Shown here: positions 9,401-17,603 of the stretch, in pieces
Numbering within the stretch: the stretch's first letter is position 1
Layout: every line of letters begins with the position of its first letter
Source: Nitrosomonas halophila
GTDB taxonomy: Bacteria > Pseudomonadota > Gammaproteobacteria > Burkholderiales > Nitrosomonadaceae
Reading direction: 5' to 3'
Length of the DNA stretch: 33,107 bases
Assembly: GCF_900107165.1 (NCBI RefSeq)
Contig: NZ_FNOY01000030.1
Span: forward strand, 1 to 33,107
Translations under genes and position numbers: made by a program
The notes under the pieces: generated by a model
Database searches by the model: none
What the model was told of the DNA's origin: nothing
The model's input: only the letters and a program-made list of their open reading frames with translations

Positions 9401-10224
9401 GCGAACAATGGCAGGATTTCGACTGCCGGCTTACTCCCGGCATGGCCAAAAGCATGCTTGCGCAGCGCTTCAGCGGCTTCCCGTATTTCCCTCTCGCCCG
9501 GCAAAAACACCAACACGTCCCCTTCCCCTATTCCCGTCACTTCATCGATCGCATCCAGGATCGCCTGCTGCAAATCCCGGTCGTCTTCAGAATCCAGATT
9601 GAACGGCCGATAAAGGGTTTCGACAGGAAAGAGCCTGCCCGACACTTCGATGACCGGTACATCATTGAAATGTTGGGCAAAGCGTTGGGCATCGATGGTG
9701 GCCGAAGTCACAATCAGTTTGAGATCGGGCCGGCGAGGCAGCAACTGCTTGAGGTAACCGAGCAGAAAGTCGATGTTGAGGCTGCGCTCATGCGCCTCAT
9801 CGATGATGACGGTATCGTAGGCGGACAACAGCGGATCCCGCTGGGTTTCAGCCAGCAGAATGCCGTCTGTCATGAGCTTGATGCAAGTCCCGGCTTCGGT
9901 CTGATCAGTGAATCTGACTTTGAAGCCGACAATTTTCCCAAGCGGACTGTTCAGTTCCGAAGCGATGCGTGCTGCCACGCTTCTAGCCGCGATACGGCGA
10001 GGCTGTGTATGGCCGATCAGTTTTTTGCGGCCGTAACCCAATTCCAGGCAAATCTTGGGTAGCTGGGTCGTTTTTCCGGACCCCGTTTCCCCGCAAATGA
10101 TAACGGTCTGGGATGCCTGGACCGCCTGGGCGATTTCCTTGCGCCGTCCGACGACTGGCAGGTCTTCCGGGTAAGCTATGGATAAAGGAAACGGCTGGCG
10201 TTTCCCTGGGATGCCGTCTTGCAA
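6472..10224 (-). CDS. hrpA: DEAH-box ATP-dependent RNA helicase HrpA
   Basis: This protein of 1250 residues carries the full DEAH/RHA helicase set: GETGSGKTT (Walker A, residues 45-53), TQPRRIAA (motif Ia), DEAH at 142-145, TSATID (motif III) and QRAGRCGRV (motif VI). HA2, OB-fold and the long C-terminal DUF3418 region typical of bacterial HrpA follow. HrpA acts on RNA secondary structure and, in E. coli, rescues stalled ribosomes. This copy begins with TTG two bases after the thioesterase stop and lacks roughly the first 60-70 residues found in the E. coli protein, so its N-terminus is short. It is the last gene of the aroG-thioesterase-hrpA set. Confidence 0.95.
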   Translation of the reverse strand: MQDGIPGKRQPFPLSIAYPEDLPVVGRRKEIAQAVQASQTVIICGETGSGKTTQLPKICLELGYGRKKLIGHTQPRRIAARSVAARIASELNSPLGKIVGFKVRFTDQTEAGTCIKLMTDGILLAETQRDPLLSAYDTVIIDEAHERSLNIDFLLGYLKQLLPRRPDLKLIVTSATIDAQRFAQHFNDVPVIEVSGRLFPVETLYRPFNLDSEDDRDLQQAILDAIDEVTGIGEGDVLVFLPGEREIREAAEALRKHAFGHAGSKPAVEILPLFARLSHAEQARVFTPSNRRRIVLTTNVAETSLTVPGIRYVIDTGLARINRYSYRNKVEQLLVEKISQASANQRAGRCGRVMSGVCIRLYSETDFNTRPAFTDPEIVRSSLAAVILRMKSLKIGEVENFPFIQPPAPRMIADGYQLLAELGAIDTNKALTPVGQQLAKFPIDPRIARMIVAARQENCLTEVLIIAAALSLQDPRDRPFEQQAAADRAHLPFRDERSDFIGYLKLWDFFDELLKHKKSNKKLIAQCQDNFISHRRMREWREIHGQLHALVTEMGLRPNQIPAGYDEIHRALLAGLLGNIGFKAEGEDEYLGARGIKFSIFPGSSLKKKKPKWIVAAELAETSRLYARCVAAIDSSWLEKIAGKLCKKHYFDPHWEKRRAQPMVFERVTLYGLTIVPKRRVGYGAVNPEHAREIFIREALVAGEYAEPLPFLQQNRRLIEEIKALENKTRRQDVLVDEEKIFEFYAARIPPDVHNGKSFEKWRRQAEQSNPQALHLTREMLMRHAADAGSEIQFPENLNIDGHLLPLSYRFDPGHPLDGVTVGIPLPLLNKFEDFHFDRLVPGLIREKVTAYLKMLPKQIRRHLIPLPDIVTQFLIDLDARPQTRPLLEYLAVFVEAKTGSKPALDTWEDQALPAHLLMNYSILDDEGNELGSGKALAPLKAQFGRTAQQMFAQQVNGGKHAIEREDITQWDFGELPRELTFERAGMAMTGYPALVDQQDSVAIRLFDTFEAADSSMRAGVKRLLYLALRERIKQLEKRLPVNQQAVLLLSGLIARDQLHADILAAILERALLGDDALPRTHGEFVAQTGKARSRLGVVANAYAQLIETIAAAYQAFKQLKASIGKLDKGVDESLQAQLQHLIYPGFLSHTHWQYLQHYPRYLKGMTLRLEKFRKNPARDSQQTEAVARLWQQYLQRLQKHAQKGIHDPNLEIFRWQLEELRVSLFAQELKTPAPVSVKRLEKLWENVHE

Positions 10225-10226
10225 TA

Positions 10227-10706
10227 CTACCTTTCCACAAATACAGGTGCTTTCTGCGCGCTCAGCGTGCCCTGTTCGATAATGGCAACGGTAAGCCTGG
10301 AGACTGCCACCCGTTTACCGGTTGCTTCTTCAGTAATATCGGTCTGCCAGACTTGAATCCGTTTTCCGACATGCAACGGCGTACAGGTTCCGATGACGTT
10401 GCCTTGCGTGACAGCCCGGATATGATTGGCATTGATCTCGATGCCAACCGCCCGGTAGGTTTTCGGATCAATGGTCATCCAGGCAGACACGCTGCCCAGG
10501 GTCTCGGACAGCACACAGCTGGCCCCGCCATGCAATATTCCAAAAGGCTGAGTGGTGCGCTGATCGACAGGCATGCTGGCTTTAAGAAAATTGGGGCCAA
10601 TTTCGGTGAACCGTATCCCGACATGCACGCCCATGTTGGCATTGCGCAGACCTTCGAGATAATCCAATGCGTAATCTTTGAACCAGATTGTTTCATTATT
10701 GCTCAA
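10227..10706 (-). CDS. Hot-dog fold thioesterase (PaaI/YdiI-like)
   Basis: The product has 159 residues. The motif QPFGILHGGASCVLSETLGS, with the HGG turn and Glu68 on the central helix, is diagnostic of the PaaI/YdiI/EntH acyl-CoA thioesterase group. These small cytosolic homotetramers hydrolyse aromatic or acyl-CoA thioesters. The start appears to be a TTG preceded by GAGG at eight bases; an in-frame stop, shared with the end of the DAHP synthase gene, excludes longer versions. The gene lies 18 bp after aroG and two bases before hrpA, so it is probably co-transcribed with both. The substrate cannot be deduced; a menaquinone role as for E. coli YdiI is not supported by neighbours. Confidence 0.85.
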   Translation of the reverse strand: MSNNETIWFKDYALDYLEGLRNANMGVHVGIRFTEIGPNFLKASMPVDQRTTQPFGILHGGASCVLSETLGSVSAWMTIDPKTYRAVGIEINANHIRAVTQGNVIGTCTPLHVGKRIQVWQTDITEEATGKRVAVSRLTVAIIEQGTLSAQKAPVFVER

Positions 10707-10724
10707 GATGATGTCCTCGCCTGA

Positions 10725-11834
10725 TCAGGGTAATGCAACAAATTGCCCGGAAATGTTTGCTTGACCCTCTGCGTGCAAATTCCTGCGTTTCTCAACGGCT
10801 TCGGCCAGTTCAAACAGTACATGCTGTGTCGTTTCGAAATCGATACAGCCATCGGTAATGCTTTGTCCATAAACCAATTCCTCTAAATGTTTGCCTTCCG
10901 CGTCCTGCCTGCCAGCCACCAAATGGCTTTCGAGCATGATTCCGCAGATCGCGCGATTCCCCGCTGCAATTTGTCCCGCTACATTGGCTGCAACTTCCGG
11001 CTGGCGCCGGTAATCCTTATGACTGTTGGCGTGACTGCAATCGATCATCAGATAGGGCGGCAGCCCCGCCTTAAGCAGCGCTTCAACCGCCATGGCGACA
11101 TTTTCCTGGTCATAATTGGGAGTACGCCCTCCACGAAGGATAATGTGGCAATCCTCGTTTCCCTTGGTCGCAAAGATCGCCGTACGGCCCTCCTTGGTGA
11201 CCGATAAAAAATTATGTGGACGGGAGGCGGCACCCATCGCATCAATCGCGATATTCAAGTTGCCATAGGTACCATTCTTGAAACCGACCGGGCAGGAAAC
11301 GCCGGATGCCAATTCACGGTGCCCCTGACTTTCGGTTGTACGTGCGCCAATGGCTGCCCAGCTGATCAAATCCGCCACATATTGCGGACTGATCAGATCC
11401 AGGAATTCCGTGGCGGCAGGTACACCGATAATGCTCAGATCCAGCAATAGCTTACGCGCCAGCCGCAACCCTTTGTTGATATGGAAACTGTTGTCGAGAT
11501 CGGGATCATTGATCAGCCCTTTCCAGCCGATGGTCGTGCGTGGTTTTTCAAAATAAACCCGCATGATGATATGCAGCTGATTCTTAAACTCATGGCGCAG
11601 GTGATTGAGCCGGGAAGCATATTCCAACGCCGCATCCACATCATGGATCGAACAAGGACCACACACGACCAATAAACGATCATCTTCCCCGTGCAAAATG
11701 TTATGGCAGTCCTGCCTGGCCATGAAAACGGTCTCTGTGGCCTGTTCGCTCATGGGATATTCACGATGCAATTCCACCGGCGGGGTCAGCTCATGCATGC
11801 CAATAATACGAAGGTCGTCGGTTTGATATTTCAC
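10725..11834 (-). CDS. aroG: 3-deoxy-7-phosphoheptulonate (DAHP) synthase, class I
   Basis: The enzyme condenses phosphoenolpyruvate with erythrose 4-phosphate, the first step of the shikimate pathway to aromatic amino acids. Family landmarks are LLVVCGPCSIHD, FEKPRTTIGWKGLINDP, GVSCPVGFKNGT, IDCSHANSHKD and GIMLESHL. From the chosen GTG at 11834 the protein is 369 residues and begins VKYQTDDLRI, which aligns with the E. coli AroG N-terminus (MNYQNDDLRI). The frame could extend upstream to a TTG at 11894, but those 20 residues have no family match. AAGGGA lies before the GTG. Feedback specificity (Phe, Tyr or Trp type) is not determinable here, so the symbol denotes the family. Confidence 0.93.
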   Translation of the reverse strand: MKYQTDDLRIIGMHELTPPVELHREYPMSEQATETVFMARQDCHNILHGEDDRLLVVCGPCSIHDVDAALEYASRLNHLRHEFKNQLHIIMRVYFEKPRTTIGWKGLINDPDLDNSFHINKGLRLARKLLLDLSIIGVPAATEFLDLISPQYVADLISWAAIGARTTESQGHRELASGVSCPVGFKNGTYGNLNIAIDAMGAASRPHNFLSVTKEGRTAIFATKGNEDCHIILRGGRTPNYDQENVAMAVEALLKAGLPPYLMIDCSHANSHKDYRRQPEVAANVAGQIAAGNRAICGIMLESHLVAGRQDAEGKHLEELVYGQSITDGCIDFETTQHVLFELAEAVEKRRNLHAEGQANISGQFVALP

Positions 11835-12197
11835 GGCTAATTCCCTTGAAGATTTTCCAGTTGATGGTCCTGCATCATTAAACAAAGTGGACAAATGTGC
11901 GTCTCGCGCATGCGATGTTTGATTATAGGTGTCATGTTCAGGCGGTAATAAATTATCCTGGAAATTTCAATAGGCTATCCATCAGTTATATATGTGATAG
12001 CGGTCATCGAAAATTCCAGTGTTATTAAACGTATAATTTTAATGTAATTATCCGTTATTTCCCATGCGAAGATGCAGATAGCGATTATTCGTTCGCCGGC
12101 ACCGGCCAAAAAAGGGATGATCGTGCAACATCGCCACCACCTGCTTCACCACATGGCAACCAGAACGAATTTTACCGTTATGCCGCCATGGGTGCAG
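11835..12197. other. Intergenic region with probable aroG promoter
   Basis: This 363-bp gap lies between aroG and the MutS-like gene, both on the minus strand. On the minus strand a perfect TATAAT occurs at 11927-11922, about 90 bases before the aroG start; the matching -35 box is poor (TATTAC or TTATTA depending on spacing). The central part (11980-12065) is strongly AT-rich. A GC-rich inverted repeat, GCCGG-CA-CCGGC, lies near 12100 next to an A-run, but its orientation does not suit a terminator for the MutS-like gene. No tRNA or small ORF with support was found. Confidence 0.4.
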
Positions 12198-13883
12198 CTA
12201 TTCCTGCAAGGAAGCCAGATGATTGGCGACATCCTCCTTGCTGAACCCCAGTGCACTGGCTATCCGGTCTGCATGACTGATGCGTGAGATGCCGGGAATC
12301 AATCGATGAGTGGGACCCTCTGCCACAAACTCGACTTGCAAATAATTGCCGATCCCCTCCTCCTGCAAGCGTTCACACAATTCATGATTATGTGTCACCA
12401 GAATCGTGGTCGCACCAAGCTGGTAAAATCCCTTGAGCACATATTCGGACAGTGTCATTTTTTCCTCAAACGTGGTGCCTTCGGCCAGCTCATCGAGCAC
12501 AACCAAACTGCGCGGCGTGGAATTAAAGAAGATTTCACGCGTTTGTTTCAGTTCATGCGCAAAGCGTCCCATTCCCTCTTCCAGTTGGCCAGGATCGGGA
12601 ATTTGATAAAAAATATGTTCGGCCGGTACCAGCCGGGCCTCGGCCACGGGCACATAGGCGCCAGCCTGGCCCAGCAGCTGAATCTGTACTACTGTTTTGC
12701 AATAGGCAGTTTTACCTCCGCTATTGGGCCCGGTTACCGCCAATAACCGGTGACTGCCATCGAGCACGATATCATTCGGAACATAGTCGGGTTGTTTGCC
12801 GGCGAGTAATGGATTTCTGGCTTGGGCGGCGACCAGTTGGTGCTGGTCACCAGCCAGTATCTGGGGCAGCGCCATCTGTCCATTTGGAGTGTGCGCCTGC
12901 TGACGAAAGGCCAGCAATTCGTCGATCATTCCGAGCGCTTCCATGGCCTTTGCCAATTCCTCGCTTTTACGGAACAGTTTCTGCAACGGGTAGATCACCG
13001 AATCCCGGTCGGAGGCACTGACCGCCTGCAAGATAATCGGTAATATCGGCACAGCCAGGATCAAAATCCCATAGCCGATATAGCTCGCCCCCAGCTCTTC
13101 CAGCATATTCTGGAAGAAATAGAGCAAACCGAGCATGATGGTCAGAAAAAGCGTGATCGGCAGCCACTTGAACATGGAAGGGCGAAATCGTGGAATAGGC
13201 AAGTGGCCCGGCTTCTCCTCCCGGGTCAAAAATTTACCCTCCGAAATATAAATCGGTCCATGCATCAAGGCATAAGTGCGCGACTTGGCAAAATCACGGA
13301 GTGCTTGCACCAGTGTTTGCAAATACTCACTGCGTGGTGCAGGAAGTGCCTCGGCCTCCTCTACCAGATCGACTGCAAATCCTGTGCCATCGATAAACTG
13401 GCGGTAGCCATACCCGCCGAATTCCAGTTTGTCTTTTTTATCTTTCGGATCATCCGTTGTCAGCCCACCCGCAAATTCACCGTACAACAAGTGATAGAGC
13501 AATGATTCATCAGGTGCGATTTTCTGGATGAAATGATCCAGTGCATTGCATAAATCGGGATCTGATTCCAGTTCACGCAGGGCCGCCTGCTTTTTTTGCA
13601 AGAGCGTCGCATCGGTGACAGGGCGCGCCAGTGACCGGTAAAGTACAGATTGTCCGATCCGGGTCCGTGCGTGGTTGACTTCATCAAACAGCGCATCCAC
13701 CTCGACGGCAGCGAAGGTTCTGGCATCGATCACGCCATAATCCGTTGAAGTTGGACGCGTATCCCGTATCTGTGCAGGCTGTTTGCCATTAGATAAAATG
13801 AAGCTGCCGCGCCAGATGGGTGTTTCAACGGGTAGTGGTGTATCATCCATGGTTTTATTCTCTGATATTAATATTGATTTCAT
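12198..13883 (-). CDS. MutS-like ABC ATPase with transmembrane helices
   Basis: This protein of 561 residues has a C-terminal MutS-type ATPase domain: Walker A TGPNSGGKT (385-392), Walker B LVVLDE (460-465) and an H-loop in VTHNHEL. The upstream part resembles the MutS core and lever region. The mismatch-recognition N-domain and connector of true MutS are absent, and the usual DELGRGT is replaced by DELAEGTTFEE. Two hydrophobic helices (about 240-259 and 269-288) sit in the middle, predicting a membrane-anchored ATPase. This places it among the poorly studied MutS-related proteins, not the mismatch-repair MutS. The start at 13883 is uncertain; an internal ATG at 13850 is an alternative. It is divergent from the DUF2062 operon. 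Confidence 0.8.
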   Translation of the reverse strand: MKSILISENKTMDDTPLPVETPIWRGSFILSNGKQPAQIRDTRPTSTDYGVIDARTFAAVEVDALFDEVNHARTRIGQSVLYRSLARPVTDATLLQKKQAALRELESDPDLCNALDHFIQKIAPDESLLYHLLYGEFAGGLTTDDPKDKKDKLEFGGYGYRQFIDGTGFAVDLVEEAEALPAPRSEYLQTLVQALRDFAKSRTYALMHGPIYISEGKFLTREEKPGHLPIPRFRPSMFKWLPITLFLTIMLGLLYFFQNMLEELGASYIGYGILILAVPILPIILQAVSASDRDSVIYPLQKLFRKSEELAKAMEALGMIDELLAFRQQAHTPNGQMALPQILAGDQHQLVAAQARNPLLAGKQPDYVPNDIVLDGSHRLLAVTGPNSGGKTAYCKTVVQIQLLGQAGAYVPVAEARLVPAEHIFYQIPDPGQLEEGMGRFAHELKQTREIFFNSTPRSLVVLDELAEGTTFEEKMTLSEYVLKGFYQLGATTILVTHNHELCERLQEEGIGNYLQVEFVAEGPTHRLIPGISRISHADRIASALGFSKEDVANHLASLQE

Positions 13884-14005
13884 TTGATCATTGCAACTTT
13901 AGCCGATTCTGCGGCTTTACGCAGGCATTGTGTTTTCACGGAAACCAACCGCATTTTTTGTTATCAATAATGAATGAATCATCCGAGTCAATAAATTCTT
14001 GAACC

Positions 14006-14572
14006 GTGCCGCGCAAAATTTTTAAAAAATACCTACCGAGCCACGAAAGTATCCAGAAAAATCGGTTTATCAATTTTTTTGGTACCAGGTTACATCATCA
14101 CAATCTTTGGCATCTCCATCGCCATTCGGTTTCGGGAGGGGTCGCAGCAGGTTTATTCGCGGGATTGATTCCAGGCAGCAATCCTGTTCAGTTCTTCTTC
14201 GCCACTTTGTTCGCTGTGATTTTCAAAGTGAATTTGCCGATCGCAGTATTTGTAACGTTGTATTCGAACCCTTTTACTATTGTACCGCTTTATGTCGCAG
14301 CGTTTACGCTCGGCAGCTGGGTAACGGGAAGCAGTATTGATAGCTTGCCTCCCCTCGAACTCGACCTGCTGGATAAAGACCTCGCAGAATGGATACCCAT
14401 CCTGACCGATTATCTGGCTTCGTTTGGCAAGCCATTGATAATCGGACTCGTTCTACTTGCCTCTTTATTGGCGGTAACCGGTTATTTCATCGTACGGGGT
14501 TTTTGGCGGTTACATGTCATTCACGCATGGCGGAAACGCGCACAGCGCCGCCAATCTAAAATCAGTAAATAA
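14006..14572 (+). CDS. DUF2062 domain-containing membrane protein
   Basis: The product has 188 residues, starting with GTG directly after an in-frame TGA. HSVSGGVAAGLFAGLIPG followed by FFATLFAVIFKVNLPIAVFVT and YSNPFTIVPLY is the conserved DUF2062 pattern: two re-entrant or membrane segments with a conserved NP motif. A further helix lies near residues 142-166, and there is a basic C-terminal tail (RKRAQRRQSK). Its function is unknown. The stop is six bases before the adaptor gene, so it heads the exporter operon and may assist or share its regulation. Confidence 0.85.
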   Translation: MPRKIFKKYLPSHESIQKNRFINFFGTRLHHHNLWHLHRHSVSGGVAAGLFAGLIPGSNPVQFFFATLFAVIFKVNLPIAVFVTLYSNPFTIVPLYVAAFTLGSWVTGSSIDSLPPLELDLLDKDLAEWIPILTDYLASFGKPLIIGLVLLASLLAVTGYFIVRGFWRLHVIHAWRKRAQRRQSKISK

Positions 14573-14578
14573 TCCATT

Positions 14579-15736
14579 ATGACGCGTGGAAGTCAAAAGC
14601 TGTTCCGCATGGCTGGCATGCTCTCGATAATCGCTGTATTGAGCTATGTGGGTTGGCTACTTACCCGAACCGATCCACAGCCAGTCGAACTGGTGAGTAC
14701 CGAACGGGGCACAGTCGAAGCGACTGTCATCAATACCCGCGCCGGCACAATCAAGGCATGCCGGCGGGCTAGGCTGTCACCGGCAGCCGGTGGGCAGATT
14801 ATCAGCCTGCCAATCAGAGAAGGCGACCGGGTCGAGTCGGGACAGGTTCTGCTGGAATTATGGAATATTGATCTGGTTGCTCAAAAAGAGCTGTCCAAAC
14901 AGCAGCTTGTCACAGCGATAAGTCAACAGCGCGAAGCCTGTATTCTTGCTGATAATGCCAAGCGTGAATCGATACGCACGCAACAGCTTGTTGCCAGGGG
15001 ATTCGTCAGTTCGCAGCGGGCCGATGATGCCGATGCCGCAGCCCAGGCCCGCCAGGCTGCCTGCGCAGCCGCCGCCGCCGAGGTCGAACGTGCACGCGCG
15101 CAAATCGCCGTAGTTCAGGCCAGCTTGGAGCGTACCGTGCTGATCGCACCTTTTGCCGGCATTATTGCGCAAGTGACCGGCGAACTGGGTGAATATGTCA
15201 CGCCCTCGCCACAGGGAATCCCTACCCCGCCAGCCGTGGACCTGATCGATGACAGTTGTTTGTATGTCAGCGCTCCGATGGATGAAGTGGATGCGCCCAA
15301 AATCCGAGTGGGGCAGGTGGCACGCATCTTGATCGATGCACTGCCTGGCCAGCCTTTTGAAGGCCATGTGCGCCGCATCGCTCCTTTTGTTACGGAAATC
15401 GAAAAACAGGCGCGCACGGTCGATGTGGAAGCCGAGTTCATCAACAATTATACAGACACCCTACTCGTGGGCTACAGCGCCGATGTTGAAGTGATCGTCG
15501 ATCAACGTGAAAATGTCCTGCGGATTCCCACGCAAGTTATCCGGCAACACAATAAAGTGCTGGTATTGGATTCTGATGACAAACTGGAGGAAAGAACATT
15601 AGTCACAGGGTTGGGTAACTGGGTCTTTACCGAGGTGCTCGAGGGATTGAATGAGGGTGAACAGGTGCTGTTTGCCAGTGATGGCGTGGAAGTGACGGCA
15701 GGCACGCGCGTCACGCCCAAATCAACCCAGCCATGA
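14579..15736 (+). CDS. HlyD/MacA-type periplasmic adaptor subunit
   Basis: This protein of 385 residues has an N-terminal anchor (about 9-28). The lipoyl half-motif (ARLSPAAGGQIISLPIREGD), an Ala/Gln-rich coiled-coil hairpin (about 105-185), the second lipoyl half (ERTVLIAPFAGIIAQV) and beta-barrel plus membrane-proximal domains follow. Such adaptors link an inner-membrane transporter to an outer-membrane TolC-type channel. Its last codons overlap the ATPase gene by ATGA, so translation is coupled. With the next three genes it forms a MacAB-like tripartite exporter; no TolC homologue is in the window. The cargo is unknown. Confidence 0.9.
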   Translation: MTRGSQKLFRMAGMLSIIAVLSYVGWLLTRTDPQPVELVSTERGTVEATVINTRAGTIKACRRARLSPAAGGQIISLPIREGDRVESGQVLLELWNIDLVAQKELSKQQLVTAISQQREACILADNAKRESIRTQQLVARGFVSSQRADDADAAAQARQAACAAAAAEVERARAQIAVVQASLERTVLIAPFAGIIAQVTGELGEYVTPSPQGIPTPPAVDLIDDSCLYVSAPMDEVDAPKIRVGQVARILIDALPGQPFEGHVRRIAPFVTEIEKQARTVDVEAEFINNYTDTLLVGYSADVEVIVDQRENVLRIPTQVIRQHNKVLVLDSDDKLEERTLVTGLGNWVFTEVLEGLNEGEQVLFASDGVEVTAGTRVTPKSTQP

Positions 15737-16404
15737 TTCAGCTTTCAGACATTAGCCGCGTGTTCCAGATGGGTGACCAGGCCGTGCACGCGCTCGATCA
15801 CATCGATCTCGAAATCAATTCGGGAGAATATGTTTCCATCATGGGACCGTCCGGGTCTGGCAAGTCCACCCTGCTGAACGTGATTGGCTTGCTGGACCGG
15901 CCCAACAGCGGTCAGTATTTGCTCGATGGAAGAAATGTCACTGATCTGTCGGAAACCGAGCAGGCACAAGTCCGCCGCGAAAAAATCGGTTTTATATTCC
16001 AGTCTTTCCATCTGGTGCCACGCCTGACTGCCGCCGAAAATATCGAACTGCCATTGATTCTGACCGGCATGCCCCCTTCCGAGCGTAAACTACGTGTCCA
16101 GGAAACCCTGGATGCCTTCGATCTGGGCAATCGCGCGCAACATCGTCCAGCCGAATTATCTGGCGGCCAACGTCAGCGTGTCGCGATTGCGCGTGCAACC
16201 ATACTGCGGCCAACCGCCCTGCTCGCCGACGAACCTACCGGCAACCTGGACCATCGCATCGGATCGGAAGTCATGGCACTACTGGAAAATCTGAATCAGG
16301 TGGGCACCACACTTATCGTTGTGACACATGATCGCGAGCTGGGTGTGCGCGCGCACCGCCGCCTTGGCATGCGCGATGGCAAGATTGCCGCGGATGAAAA
16401 ATGA
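15733..16404 (+). CDS. ABC transporter ATP-binding protein (MacB/LolD type)
   Basis: The product is 223 residues with Walker A MGPSGSGKST (about 37-46), Q-loop FIFQSF, signature LSGGQRQRV, Walker B LLADEPTGNLD and H-loop VTHD. It belongs to the MacB/LolD/FtsE cluster, which acts as a mechanotransmitter instead of pulling substrate through the membrane. It overlaps both neighbours by ATGA (four bases at each junction). Unlike MacB of E. coli, the ATPase is a separate polypeptide here and serves two different permeases, presumably as an ATPase dimer on a permease heterodimer. Confidence 0.94.
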   Translation: MIQLSDISRVFQMGDQAVHALDHIDLEINSGEYVSIMGPSGSGKSTLLNVIGLLDRPNSGQYLLDGRNVTDLSETEQAQVRREKIGFIFQSFHLVPRLTAAENIELPLILTGMPPSERKLRVQETLDAFDLGNRAQHRPAELSGGQRQRVAIARATILRPTALLADEPTGNLDHRIGSEVMALLENLNQVGTTLIVVTHDRELGVRAHRRLGMRDGKIAADEK

Positions 16405-17603
16405 AACTGAATGATACGCTGCGCTTTTCATTCAAAACACTGACCAGTTATCGTACCCGCTCATTCCTGATCATACTGGCAATGGCATTAGGTGTGGCTG
16501 CAGTTATCGTGCTGACCGCTCTCGGGGATGGCGCCAGACGTTATGTCGTCAATCAGTTTGCCTCGATCGGCACAAACCTGATCATCGTCTTGCCGGGACG
16601 TGCCGAGACAGCTGGCAGCTTCCCGGGCGCTGTCATGGGCCAGACACCACGGGATCTGACCCTGGAAGATGCCCGCTGGGTAGGCCGCTTGGCGGAGGTT
16701 AGACGTTACGCACCGTTGAATGTTGGTGCGGCAGAACTGTCTGCTGCGGGACGGTTGCGGGAAGTGACAGTAATGGGCACTACCGCTGAAATATTTCCAA
16801 TTCGTCATATGAGGCTCGCTCAAGGAGATTTTCTTTCGGCCGCTTCTGCCGGCAGTGCACAAATTGTACTGGGCGCGGCAATCGCCCAAGAATTTTTTCC
16901 AGATGGTCATGTGCTGGGTCAGCGGGTTCGCCTGAGTGATCGACGTTTCACGGTTACAGGAGTCCTGGCCGCGCAAGGGCAAACCATGGGCTTCAATTCG
17001 GATGAAGTGGTCATTATCCCAGTACGCCAGGCGCAAGCCCTGTTCAATACCAACTCTCTATTCCGGTTGCTGATAGAAGCGAGACATCGCGGTGAAATCG
17101 AAGAAGCCAAGCAGGCCATACGTGAAACTTTGATTCGACGTCATGACGGCGAAGACGATGTGACGGTCATCACTCAGGATGCAGTACTCGCCACATTTGA
17201 TCGGATTTTGCGGGCACTGACACTGGGCGTTGCCGGAATCGCCGTGATCAGCCTTGCTGTCGCCGGGATTCTAGTCATGAATGTCATGCTGGTAGCGGTC
17301 AGCCAGCGCACTGCCGAAATCGGCTTGCTCAAAGCGATCGGTACACCGGCAACAGTCATCCGGCGAGTATTCCTGGCGGAAGCGGCCTGGCTATCGTTGA
17401 CCGGCGCGCTGCTTGGTTTCGTATTGGGGCATATCGGCAGCTTGATGCTGCGCCTGGCCTATCCCTTATTACCCGCCTGGCCACCCTATTGGGCCAATTT
17501 TGCAGCCATTTTTGTCGCAGTTCTAACCGGGGTGCTGGCGGGGCTTCTGCCCGCAACTCGGGCAGCCAGGCTGGATCCGGTCCAGGCCCTCAGCAAGCGA
17601 TGA
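16401..17603 (+). CDS. MacB/FtsX-type ABC transporter permease (first copy)
   Basis: This protein of 400 residues has the MacB-like layout: one N-terminal membrane helix (about 20-42, FLIILAMALGVAAVIVLTAL), a large periplasmic MacB_PCD domain (about 45-250), then three C-terminal helices with the FtsX signature VSQRTAEIGLLKAIG. It ends in RAARLDPVQALSKR, a family-typical C-terminus. The start overlaps the ATPase stop and the stop overlaps the start of the second permease, both by ATGA. It probably pairs with that second permease to form a heterodimeric membrane part. Confidence 0.92.
   Translation: MKLNDTLRFSFKTLTSYRTRSFLIILAMALGVAAVIVLTALGDGARRYVVNQFASIGTNLIIVLPGRAETAGSFPGAVMGQTPRDLTLEDARWVGRLAEVRRYAPLNVGAAELSAAGRLREVTVMGTTAEIFPIRHMRLAQGDFLSAASAGSAQIVLGAAIAQEFFPDGHVLGQRVRLSDRRFTVTGVLAAQGQTMGFNSDEVVIIPVRQAQALFNTNSLFRLLIEARHRGEIEEAKQAIRETLIRRHDGEDDVTVITQDAVLATFDRILRALTLGVAGIAVISLAVAGILVMNVMLVAVSQRTAEIGLLKAIGTPATVIRRVFLAEAAWLSLTGALLGFVLGHIGSLMLRLAYPLLPAWPPYWANFAAIFVAVLTGVLAGLLPATRAARLDPVQALSKR

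Noticed and set aside
12095..12120. GC-rich hairpin with an A/T run as terminator of the MutS-like gene
   Set aside because: The run is on the wrong side of the stem for minus-strand transcription.
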